A stretch of 64,000 bases of DNA, from positions 2,046,001 to 2,110,000 of the forward strand of contig NZ_LT607752.1 of the NCBI RefSeq assembly GCF_900090265.1, read 5' to 3'. The translations under genes were made by a program, and so were the position numbers. How positions within the stretch are numbered: the first letter of the stretch is position 1; each line of letters begins with the position of its first letter. Positions 8,099-15,333 of the stretch are shown piece after piece. The notes beneath the pieces are model-generated. The model ran no database searches and was not told the origin of the DNA. It saw only the letters and a program-made list of their open reading frames with translations. This DNA comes from Micromonospora rifamycinica (GTDB lineage: Bacteria; Actinomycetota; Actinomycetes; Mycobacteriales; Micromonosporaceae).

Positions 8099-9315
8099 CA
8101 GGCGACCACCCGACTCGGCCGATGCACGGCGGCGACCTCGGCGTACACCTCGGTCATCCGGTCGGCGGCCGTGGCCCACGAGTAGTTGCGGCGGGCCCGC
8201 TGCAACGCGGCGGTGGCGTAGCCGAACCGACGGATCCGGTCGTCGAGCAGGCCGGCCAGCGCGGCGCCCAGGGCCTGCGGGTCGCGGGCCGGGACCAGGT
8301 CACCGGTCACCCCGTCGACCACGGTGTCCCGGATCCCGCCGACCGCCGTGCCGACGACCGGCACGCCACAGGCCATCGCCTCCAGCGGGGTCAGCCCGAA
8401 CGGCTCGTACCAGGGGGCGGCGACCAGCACGTCGGCCGACCGGTACCAGCGGCCCATCTCCTCCCGGGGCACCGCCCCGACCAGCCGGACCCGGTCGGCG
8501 ACCCCGCAGGTGCCGGCGAGCGCCCGCAGCCGCCGGGCGTACGGGTCGGTCTCCAGCAGCCCGGCGGGTGGACCGCCCACCACCAGGCACTCGGCGTCGG
8601 GCACCAGGGCCATCGCCCGGATCACCGTCTGGAATCCCTTGCGCTCCACCAGCCGACCGACGGTGAGCACCCGGGGCCGGTCGGCGTCCCGCTCGACGGC
8701 GGGGCCGAGCGGGGCGAAGGTGTCGAGGTTCACCCCGGACGGCACGACGGTCATCCGGGACCGGGGGACGCCGAGCCGGACCAGCTCCCCCACCTCGTCG
8801 CGGCACTGGGCGACGACCCGGTCGACCGAGCGGCCCAGCTCCCGTTCGTAGCCGATCCGGCGGGCCGGGCTGGTGTCCTGCACCCCCTGGTGGCGCTTCT
8901 TGACCGTGCCCAGCGCGTGGTAGGTCTGCACCACCGGCACCCCGTTGCGCCGGCCGGCGGCCAGCGCGGCCAGCCCGCTCATCCAGAAGTGCGCGTGCAC
9001 CACCTCGGGCGTCCAGTCCCCACCCCGCCAACGGGCGGTGAGCCAGTGGCTGAACTCCGTCATGTGCGGCAGCAGGTCGTCCTTGGCGACCGGTTCGGCC
9101 GGCCCGGCGGGCACGTGCACCACCTCGTACCCGTCGGGGGCGCGGACGGCGACCGGCAGGTCGACCGCGTCACGCCGGGTGTAGACCCGGACGTCGTGCC
9201 CGGCCGCCACCAGCGCGGCGGAGAGCTCCGCGACGTGGGTGTTCTGCCCACCGGCGTCCGCACCGCCCAGCACGGCGAGCGGACTGGCGTGCTCGGAGAT
9301 CATCGCGACGCGCAT
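8098..9315 (-). CDS. GT4-type glycosyltransferase
   Basis: A 405-residue retaining GT-B glycosyltransferase of the GT4 type. The N-terminal half has G-G-A-D-A-G-G-Q-N-T-H-V (acceptor/phosphate loop) and a H-A-H-F-W-M-S-G segment. The donor-binding half has V-G-R-L-V-E-R-K-G-F and the E-x7-E motif in Y-E-P-F-G-L-T-P-L-E-A-M-A-C-G. The ATG at 9315 was chosen over longer frames because GGAGGAGGA lies directly upstream and the conserved M-R-V-A-M-I-S start fits. It overlaps the preceding gene by 16 bases. Donor and acceptor are unknown. Close relatives include sucrose/mannosyl transferase-like enzymes, so heptose transfer is only an inference from the operon. Confidence 0.92.
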   Translation of the reverse strand: MRVAMISEHASPLAVLGGADAGGQNTHVAELSAALVAAGHDVRVYTRRDAVDLPVAVRAPDGYEVVHVPAGPAEPVAKDDLLPHMTEFSHWLTARWRGGDWTPEVVHAHFWMSGLAALAAGRRNGVPVVQTYHALGTVKKRHQGVQDTSPARRIGYERELGRSVDRVVAQCRDEVGELVRLGVPRSRMTVVPSGVNLDTFAPLGPAVERDADRPRVLTVGRLVERKGFQTVIRAMALVPDAECLVVGGPPAGLLETDPYARRLRALAGTCGVADRVRLVGAVPREEMGRWYRSADVLVAAPWYEPFGLTPLEAMACGVPVVGTAVGGIRDTVVDGVTGDLVPARDPQALGAALAGLLDDRIRRFGYATAALQRARRNYSWATAADRMTEVYAEVAAVHRPSRVVA

Positions 9316-10274
9316 ACTTCCTCCTCCAGCAGGCGGTCCCAGTCGGCGAGGAAACGGTCCAGTCCGTAGCGGTCCAGGGCGGCGGCACGCGCCGCCGCGC
9401 CGGCCCGGCGGGCCTCGGCGGGGTCGGCGACGAGGCGGGCGGCGGCGGCCAGCAGGGTGTCGACCCGGGTGGCGAGCGCCCCAGCCCCGGGCGGCACCGC
9501 CTCCACGGCCTCGGTGCTGGCCAGTGCGACCACGGGCATGCCGATCGTCATCGCCTCGATCAGGCTCAACCCCAGCGACGTCCACCGGCACAGGTGCAGG
9601 TAGGCCCGCCGTCGGGCCAGCTCCGCGTGCATCCGGTGCTGGGGGACGTCCTCGTGGCTGGTCAGCCGGTCGGCCGGCAGGCCCAGGTGGTCGGCGAGTC
9701 CGGCCACCCGCATGCCGAACACGTCCAGCGGGGCGATCTCGGCGAACCGGGCGAGCAGGTCGGTGCCGGTGACCCGCCCCCGGCGGACCGGCTCGTTGAT
9801 CACCACGGCGAGCCGGTCGAGTTCACCGGTCCAGGTCACGGTGGGTGGCACCACGCCGTGCTCGACCACGCCGGTACGGGTGGTGCCGTTGTCCCAGAAC
9901 AGTTCGTTGAAGTGGGTCACGTGGGTGAGCAGCAGGTCGTCCCGGTCGGCCATCGGGTGCCGGGTGTTCGGCACGTCGCCCTTCGGGGTGTTGTGCTCGA
10001 CGTAGATCGCCGGCACCGCCCGGCCCACCGGCCGCCCGAGCCACTCGCACGCCAGGTCGAACTCCTCGGGGCGTTGCAGCAGCACCACGTCGACGGTCTC
10101 CCCGCCCAGTTGCCGCGGGGTCACCTCGACGGCGCTGTCCGGCCACGGGTAGGTGCGCGCCCGGCCCAGCCCGTACGGTCCCCGGTCCGGGGTGACCGGG
10201 ACCAGGTAGCGGTGCCGGCCGTGCACGAACGACGTGGTCCACGAGCCGTGCACGTGCCAGAGCAGGATGTTCAT
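9300..10274 (-). CDS. GT-B glycosyltransferase
   Basis: A 324-residue glycosyltransferase. The C-terminal half has the donor-site segment C-R-W-T-S-L-G-L-S-L-I-E-A-M-T-I-G-M-P-V-V (GT4-like E-A-M), and the N-terminus begins M-N-I-L-L-W-H-V-H-G. The middle has V-E-H-N-T-P-K-G, a likely acceptor-side loop. The start at 10274 overlaps the fusion-gene stop by four bases (ATGA) with a GGAGG-like site upstream. It is somewhat shorter than typical GT4 enzymes. It belongs to the heptose operon; which sugar it adds cannot be told from sequence. Confidence 0.88.
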   Translation of the reverse strand: MNILLWHVHGSWTTSFVHGRHRYLVPVTPDRGPYGLGRARTYPWPDSAVEVTPRQLGGETVDVVLLQRPEEFDLACEWLGRPVGRAVPAIYVEHNTPKGDVPNTRHPMADRDDLLLTHVTHFNELFWDNGTTRTGVVEHGVVPPTVTWTGELDRLAVVINEPVRRGRVTGTDLLARFAEIAPLDVFGMRVAGLADHLGLPADRLTSHEDVPQHRMHAELARRRAYLHLCRWTSLGLSLIEAMTIGMPVVALASTEAVEAVPPGAGALATRVDTLLAAAARLVADPAEARRAGAAARAAALDRYGLDRFLADWDRLLEEEVCASR

Positions 10275-11950
10275 CGGGTCCTCCCGCGCCCGGCGCTGAC
10301 CGGCGTCACCCCGCCGCGCGGCACTCCGCCCGCACCGGCCGGCGACCCGGCCCGCACCGTCGACGGCGGCACGACGGGGACGCCCAGCAGGCGTACCGCG
10401 TCGAGGACCCGGCCCGGCTCGACGGCCGCCAGGCAGGGGTGGCCGGGAACCGGGCAGACCGTGGCCCGGCTGTCCCGGCAGGGCGCGGCGGCGTCGCCGA
10501 GCCGGACCGTCGGCACCCGGTACGGCCCCCACTGTCCGTACCGGACGGTCGGGGCGAACAGGCTGACCACCGGTACGCCCAGCGCGGCGGCCAGGTGGGC
10601 CGGGCCGGTGTTGCCGACCACCAGCGCGCCGGCCCCGGCGAGCACGGCGGCCAGCTCGGCCAGGCCGGTCCGGCCGCCCAGGTCGATGCCGGTGTCACCG
10701 GCCACCCGGGCGGTCAGCGCGGTCTCCCCGGGTCCGCCGGTGACCGCCACCCGGTGCCCGGCGGCGGTGAGCGTCCGGACGATCCGGGCGGCCAGCTCGG
10801 GCGGGACGGCCCGGCTCGGCACCGCCGAACCGGGATGCAGCACCAGGTAGCCGGGGCCGCCGAGCCCGGCCGGGGCGGCCGGCACCCGGTCGGTGCGTAC
10901 CCGCAGCCGGGGGTCGTCGCCGTCGGGCAACGCGAAGCCGGCGGCGGCGGCCAGCGACAGCGCCCGTTCCGGCTCGGGCAGCCCGTCGGGTGTCCGGTGC
11001 CGGACGTCGAGCAGGGAACCGGGGTAGTCGTCGCTGATCGCGCTGACCCGCGGCGTGCCGGCCAGCCGCAGCAGCAGCGCCAACGGCAGGGGCGACTGGT
11101 GGAAGGAGGTGAAGACGACCGCCTCGTCGGCGCGGACGGCGCGCAGCCGTTCGACGAGCCGGCCGATGTCCCGTGGGTCGACCGGGGCGGGTGCGCCGTC
11201 GATCCAGGGCAGCGGCCACTCGACGATCTCGTCGACGCCGGGCAGCAGAGCGGCGGCGTCGCGGCCCCGGGGGCCGCAGAGCAGCACGACCCGCTCGGCG
11301 TTCGCGGCGACGGCGCGGACGGCCGGGCCGGTGACCAGGACGTCCCCGGCGGAGTCGCTGCGGGCCACCAGCACGGTGCCGGTCCGCCGCGGCGACGGGC
11401 CGGTGGCCAGGGTGGCCCGGTGCAGGATCAGCTCCACGGCGGCGGTCAGGTCGACGGCCACCTGCCCGGCGGCGGCCACCTCGGCGGCCCGGGTGGTCGG
11501 GGTGGGCACCAGCACCCCGCTCGCGCCGGCCGCCTCGGCGGCGGCCACGTCGGCGCCGATGTCGCCGACCAGCACACAGCGGTCGGCGCTGGTGCCGAGC
11601 GCCCGCGCGGCGGCGTGCACCATGCCCGGGGCCGGTTTGCGGCAGGCGCAGCCGGCCCGTTCGTCGTGCGGGCAGCACTGCCAGGTGTCGAAGGGGCCGA
11701 GCAGCTCCTCGACCCGGGCGTTGACGGCCCGCAGCTGCGCGGCGGTGAACAGCCCCCGGGCCAGCCCCGACTGGTTGGAGACCACCCCGAGCCGCAGGCC
11801 GGCGGCGCGCAGCCGGTCCAGCGCCGCCCGGACCCCGGGCAGCGGCCGGACCTTGTCGGGGTCGCCGTTGTAGGGCACGTCCTCGACCAGGGTTCCGTCA
11901 CGGTCGAGCAGCACCGCGTCGAACAGCGCGGAGCGGCCCCGGCCGGGCAC
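10271..11950 (-). CDS. GmhB-like phosphatase fused to GT9 heptosyltransferase
   Basis: One reading frame encodes two enzymes. Residues about 13-165 are a HAD-IIIA phosphatase: D-R-D-G-T-L nucleophile motif, S-N-Q-S-G motif II, and the zinc loop C-C-P-H-D-E-R-A-G-C-A-C-R-K-P typical of GmhB, which removes the 7-phosphate of heptose bisphosphate. Residues about 195-530 are a GT9 transferase with A-R-S-D-S-A-G-D, L-V-L-H-P-G-S, V-T-G-G-P and V-G-N-T-G-P-A-H-L-A. Start choice is uncertain: the frame is open to GTG 12109, but those 53 extra residues are Arg/Pro-rich and unlike the family, so GTG 11950 is given. This fills the phosphatase step missing between the two HldE activities. Confidence 0.88.
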   Translation of the reverse strand: MPGRGRSALFDAVLLDRDGTLVEDVPYNGDPDKVRPLPGVRAALDRLRAAGLRLGVVSNQSGLARGLFTAAQLRAVNARVEELLGPFDTWQCCPHDERAGCACRKPAPGMVHAAARALGTSADRCVLVGDIGADVAAAEAAGASGVLVPTPTTRAAEVAAAGQVAVDLTAAVELILHRATLATGPSPRRTGTVLVARSDSAGDVLVTGPAVRAVAANAERVVLLCGPRGRDAAALLPGVDEIVEWPLPWIDGAPAPVDPRDIGRLVERLRAVRADEAVVFTSFHQSPLPLALLLRLAGTPRVSAISDDYPGSLLDVRHRTPDGLPEPERALSLAAAAGFALPDGDDPRLRVRTDRVPAAPAGLGGPGYLVLHPGSAVPSRAVPPELAARIVRTLTAAGHRVAVTGGPGETALTARVAGDTGIDLGGRTGLAELAAVLAGAGALVVGNTGPAHLAAALGVPVVSLFAPTVRYGQWGPYRVPTVRLGDAAAPCRDSRATVCPVPGHPCLAAVEPGRVLDAVRLLGVPVVPPSTVRAGSPAGAGGVPRGGVTPVSAGRGRTR

Positions 11951-12146
11951 CGGGTCAACCCGGCCTGACCTGCGCTGATACGGCTCCGCGTCCCGTCGCA
12001 CGGCCGGCGGGTTCCCGGGGCCCCGGGGAGTAAACCTGGCCCTACCGGCCGGTACGCCGGGCCGCCGCGGGTCCACCACGTCACCCGTCGCCGCCGGCCG
12101 GTCGCGCACCCGTCACCGTCAGGCAGCGTTACCCGTCGGCCCGGAG

Positions 12147-12169
12147 CGGCTAACCCGTCGGGTTAGCCG
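12147..12169. promoter_or_regulatory. Perfect 23-bp inverted repeat, divergent operator candidate
   Basis: Arms CGGCTAACCC and GGGTTAGCCG are separated by three bases. The repeat lies between the divergent heptose operon and the SRPBCC gene. The right arm contains the -35 half (GGTT) of a SigB-like promoter for the SRPBCC gene. The location fits an operator rather than a terminator, since no gene ends here. Confidence 0.55.
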
Positions 12170-12185
12170 GTGCCGCCCCGGGTAC
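12161..12185 (+). promoter_or_regulatory. SigB-type promoter candidate (SRPBCC gene)
   Basis: GGTT-N15-GGGTAC fits the GNNT-N14-16-GGGTAY pattern known for SigB-family promoters in actinomycetes. The GTG start is nine bases past the -10, so the transcript would be leaderless or nearly so. Confidence 0.55.
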
Positions 12186-12194
12186 TGCTCAGCG

Positions 12195-12653
12195 GTGGCG
12201 ATAGTGGAGAAAGTGATCGATGCACCCCCGCAGCAGGTCTTCGACGTGCTGGCCGACGGCTGGACGTACAGCGACTGGGTGGTCGGCACGGTGCACGTGC
12301 GGGACGTCGACGCGCAGTGGCCCCGGGTGGGCACCCGGCTGCACCACCGGGCCGGGCCGTGGCCGTTCTCCCTGGAGGACGCCTCCACGGTGCTGGTCTG
12401 CGAGCCGCCGCACCGGCTGGTGCTGCGGGCCGGGTTGTGGCCGGCCGGCGAGGCGATCGTGGTGTTCACCCTGACCCCGGAGGGCGACGGCGCGACCCGG
12501 GTACGGATCGGCGAGGACTTCGCCGCCGGCCCGCTGCGCTGGTTCCGCACCAGGCTCAACGACCTGGTGCTGCACCAGCGCAACCGGGAGACCCTGCGCC
12601 GGCTCGCCGACATCGCCACCCGGCAGAAGGCCGACGAGCGCGCCGAACGGTGA
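12195..12653 (+). CDS. SRPBCC family protein
   Basis: A 152-residue START/Bet v1-like (SRPBCC) protein. It opens with the strand and helix A-I-V-E-K-V-I-D-A-P-P-Q-Q-V-F-D-V-L-A-D-G, has W-V-V-G near residue 27, and ends in a long C-terminal helix (residues about 118-148), the layout of polyketide cyclase/dehydrase-type ligand-binding proteins. The start is GTG with no clear ribosome site, consistent with leaderless expression from the promoter just upstream. The ligand is unknown. It is divergent from the heptose operon and 81 bp upstream of the PPM1 gene. Confidence 0.88.
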   Translation: MAIVEKVIDAPPQQVFDVLADGWTYSDWVVGTVHVRDVDAQWPRVGTRLHHRAGPWPFSLEDASTVLVCEPPHRLVLRAGLWPAGEAIVVFTLTPEGDGATRVRIGEDFAAGPLRWFRTRLNDLVLHQRNRETLRRLADIATRQKADERAER

Positions 12654-12734
12654 CCCGGACGCCCGCGGGTGCCACGGCGGGCTCCCGGCCGGGCTTTGGC
12701 TACCCTGTGGGGGAATGCCGTCCGCCGACTGAGG

Positions 12735-13511
12735 ATGTCCGAAATGATCGAACCCGTGGAGCTGCCGTCACCGTGGCGGGACGCACGCCTGACCGTCGTG
12801 GTCCCCACCTACAACGAGGCGGGCAACCTCCCGGTGCTGGTCGACCGCTTGCTGGCCCTTCCGCTGCCCGGCCTGAAGGTGCTCGTCGCCGACGACAACT
12901 CGCCCGACGGCACCGGTGAGGTGGCCGACAAGCTGGCCCTGGAGCACCCGGACCGGGTGCAGGTGGTGCACCGGGCCGGCAAGGAAGGCCTGGGTCGGGC
13001 GTACGTGGACGGCATCGGCCGGGCACTGGACGGCGGCGCGGAGTACGTGGCGCAGATGGACGCCGACCTGTCGCACCCGCCGGAGGCGCTGCCCGGGATG
13101 CTCGGCGCGTTGCTCTCCACCCAGGCCGGCGTGGTGATCGGCTCCCGCTACGTGCCCGGCGGCCAGCTCGACGAGGCGTGGCCGCTCTACCGCCGCGCGC
13201 TCAGCGGCTGGGCCAACCTCTACGTGCACACCCTGCTGCGGGTTCGGATCCGGGACCTGACCGCCGGCTTCAAGATCTGGCAGGCCGACGCGCTGCGCGA
13301 CATCGACCTGAACCGGGTGCAGTCGAACGGCTACAGCTTCCAGGTGGAGATGCACTATCTGGCCACCAAGCTGGGGCACACCATCCTGGAGGTGCCGATC
13401 CGGTTCGAGGAGCGCCGCGACGGCGCGTCCAAGATGACCACCGCGACCAAGGTGGAGAGTGCGCTGATGCCGTTCAAGCTGCGCACCCGGCACCGCAACC
13501 TGGACTCCTGA
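12735..13511 (+). CDS. Polyprenol monophosphomannose synthase
   Basis: A 258-residue GT2 enzyme that moves mannose from GDP-mannose to polyprenyl phosphate at the membrane, giving the donor for lipoglycan and protein mannosylation. It has the GT2 opening V-V-V-P-T-Y-N-E-A-G-N-L, the D-D-N-S-P-D-G-T motif, D-A-D-L-S-H-P-P (D-x-D metal site) near residue 113, and G-S-R-Y-V-P-G-G. It has no C-terminal membrane domain, so it is the PPM1/DPM1 soluble-catalytic type. Two starts are possible (ATG 12735 or 12744). A TACCCT -10 lies about 33 bases upstream of the first. It sits beside the ADP-heptose operon, which suggests envelope glycan work in this neighbourhood. Confidence 0.92.
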   Translation: MSEMIEPVELPSPWRDARLTVVVPTYNEAGNLPVLVDRLLALPLPGLKVLVADDNSPDGTGEVADKLALEHPDRVQVVHRAGKEGLGRAYVDGIGRALDGGAEYVAQMDADLSHPPEALPGMLGALLSTQAGVVIGSRYVPGGQLDEAWPLYRRALSGWANLYVHTLLRVRIRDLTAGFKIWQADALRDIDLNRVQSNGYSFQVEMHYLATKLGHTILEVPIRFEERRDGASKMTTATKVESALMPFKLRTRHRNLDS

Positions 13512-13518
13512 TCCGCCG

Positions 13519-13552
13519 GTGCCGGCCCGGTCTCCGTGACCCGGGCCGGCAC
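13519..13552. terminator. Hairpin terminator
   Basis: Perfect 12-bp stem (GTGCCGGCCCGG with its complement) and ten-base loop, eight bases after the PPM1-type gene stop. A following direct repeat (CCCGAGCACCGCCG, twice within 13595-13640) lies before the convergent oxidoreductase. Confidence 0.75.
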
Positions 13553-13658
13553 TCGCGGCGGACCCGGCCGGCTGGTGGGAGCCGCAGGGCGACCCCCGCC
13601 CGAGCACCGCCGGCTGCCCCGGCCCGAGCACCGCCGCTGCTACCGGCCGGAGCGCGGG

Positions 13659-15263
13659 TCAGCGGTAGACCGACCGGTGCACGGCGTCGATCAGCCCCGC
13701 GTACAGGCCGCCGGTGACGGCGCGGTCGCGGGCCAGGGCCGCCCGGGCGGCGTTCGCCCCGGGCGCGCCGTGCACCCCGCCGCCGGGGTGCGCCGAGGCG
13801 CTGGCCAGGTAGAGCCGGTCGACCGGGGTGTCGGCCCGGCCCAGGCCGGGGATCGGGCGCAGGAACAGCTGCTGGTACGCCGCGGCGGTGCCGCCGCCCA
13901 ACGCCCCACCGACCAGGCTCGGGTCGCCCTTCTCCAACTCGGCCGGCCCGGCCACGTGCCGACCGACGATCCGGCTGCGGAAACCCGGGGCGGCGGCCTC
14001 CAGCACGTCCTCCATCCGTTCCACCTGCCGGGCGATGTCCTCGGCCCGCCAGTCCCGCCGGAACGGCAGGTGGGTGTACGCCCACAGCGATTCGGTGCCG
14101 GCCGGCGAGTGCGTCGGGTCGGCGGTGGTCATCTGCCCGACCAGCAGGAACGGCGACGCCGGGATCTCGCCCCGGGCCAGCGCGGCGGAGTACGTGGTGA
14201 GCCCGTCGAGATCGGCGCCCAGGTGTACGGTGCCCGCGCCGGCCACCGCCGGGTTGGTCCACGGTACCGGGGCGGACAGCGCCCAGTCGACCTTGAGGGT
14301 GGAGCCGTCCCACCGGAAGTGGGCCAGGTCCTCCACCAGCCGGGGCGGCAGCAGCGCCGCACCCACCAGGTCCAGGTAGAGGGCGGGGGCGGGCACGTCG
14401 GCGAGCACCGCCCGGCGGGCCCGGAAGGTCGCCCCGCCGACGGTGCGGACCCCCATCGCCCGGCCCCGGGCGGTGAGCACCCGGTCGACCCGCGCCCGGT
14501 AGGTGATCCGGCCACCCCGTGCGGTGAGCCGGGCGACCAGCGCGTCGGTGATCCGCTGCGCGCCGCCCACCGGCACCGGCCAGCCGACCTGCTGCCCCAG
14601 CATGGCCAGCAGCCAGCCGTACACGCCGGAGCCGGCCTCCTCGGGGGACAGGTCGGTGTGCAGGGCGCAGCCGGCCAGCAGCGCCGGTCCGCCCTCGCCG
14701 GTGAACAGCTCCGCGCCGAGTTTGCGGACCGGCAGCACCAGTCGGCGGCCCAGCCGCAGCGCGCCACCGACCCGCAGCCGGCGCAGCAGGCCCACCCCGC
14801 CGCGGACCGGGGGGAACGGGGTGGTGATCGCGTCGAGCATCGGCCCGGACACCTGCGCCCAGTCGGCGTACGCGTGCCGCCAGCGGTCGCCGTCGCCGGG
14901 GGCGAACTCCTCCAGCGAGGCGGCGGTCCGGTCGAGGTCCCGGTTGATCACGGCGGCCCGGCCGTCGGGCAGCAGGTGGGCCAGCACGTCGGGGGCGTGC
15001 GTCCAGTCCAGCCCGTACCGGGGCAGGTCGAGACCGCCGAGCACCGGGGAGGCGTATCCGAGGGGGTAGAAGGAGCTGTAGAGGTCGCTGAGGTAGCCGG
15101 GGGCGGTGACCTCGGCGGAGCGGACCGCCCCGCCGGGCGCGGCGGTCGCCTCCAGCACCAGGACGTCCCAGCCGGCGTCGGCGAGCAGGTTGGCGGCCAC
15201 CAGGCCGTTGTGTCCGGCGCCGATGACGACGGCGTCCGTGGTGTCCGTGCCGGGCGGGATCAT
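13659..15263 (-). CDS. Phytoene desaturase-like NAD(P)/FAD oxidoreductase
   Basis: A 534-residue flavoprotein. It has the N-terminal Rossmann motif G-A-G-H-N-G-L-V-A-A-N-L-L near residue 16, followed by E-A-T-A-A-P-G-G-A-V-R-S, the arginine-containing FAD motif of the carotenoid-desaturase/PYROXD2-like family. The C-terminal FAD-contact segment is G-G-G-V-H-G-A-P-G-A-N-A-A near residue 505. No other carotenoid genes are nearby, so pigment synthesis should not be assumed; many members have unknown substrates. The ATG at 15263 is nine bases beyond a SigB-like -10, suggesting a leaderless stress transcript, divergent from an aldehyde dehydrogenase with a similar promoter. Confidence 0.9.
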   Translation of the reverse strand: MIPPGTDTTDAVVIGAGHNGLVAANLLADAGWDVLVLEATAAPGGAVRSAEVTAPGYLSDLYSSFYPLGYASPVLGGLDLPRYGLDWTHAPDVLAHLLPDGRAAVINRDLDRTAASLEEFAPGDGDRWRHAYADWAQVSGPMLDAITTPFPPVRGGVGLLRRLRVGGALRLGRRLVLPVRKLGAELFTGEGGPALLAGCALHTDLSPEEAGSGVYGWLLAMLGQQVGWPVPVGGAQRITDALVARLTARGGRITYRARVDRVLTARGRAMGVRTVGGATFRARRAVLADVPAPALYLDLVGAALLPPRLVEDLAHFRWDGSTLKVDWALSAPVPWTNPAVAGAGTVHLGADLDGLTTYSAALARGEIPASPFLLVGQMTTADPTHSPAGTESLWAYTHLPFRRDWRAEDIARQVERMEDVLEAAAPGFRSRIVGRHVAGPAELEKGDPSLVGGALGGGTAAAYQQLFLRPIPGLGRADTPVDRLYLASASAHPGGGVHGAPGANAARAALARDRAVTGGLYAGLIDAVHRSVYR

Positions 15264-15272
15264 CGGATCCGG

Positions 15273-15298
15273 CTACCCGGCCGGCAACCGGGCGAAAC
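15273..15298 (-). promoter_or_regulatory. SigB-type promoter candidate (FAD oxidoreductase)
   Basis: Reads GTTT-N16-GGGTAG on the minus strand. The -10 ends nine bases before the ATG. It lies back-to-back with a similar plus-strand motif. Confidence 0.6.
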
Positions 15299-15300
15299 GC

Positions 15301-15325
15301 GTTTGCTTCGCCGGGATCCGGGCAT
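15301..15325 (+). promoter_or_regulatory. SigB-type promoter candidate (aldehyde dehydrogenase)
   Basis: GTTT-N15-GGGCAT differs from GGGTAT at one base. It ends eight bases before the ATG. It is divergent from the oxidoreductase promoter, with the two -35 elements only a few bases apart. Confidence 0.45.
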
Positions 15326-15333
15326 CCCGCCGC

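Noticed and set aside
11951..12109. Extra 53 N-terminal residues of the GmhB-GT9 fusion
   Set aside because: Arg/Pro-rich and unlike any phosphatase N-terminus. The shorter GTG start is preferred, though not certain.
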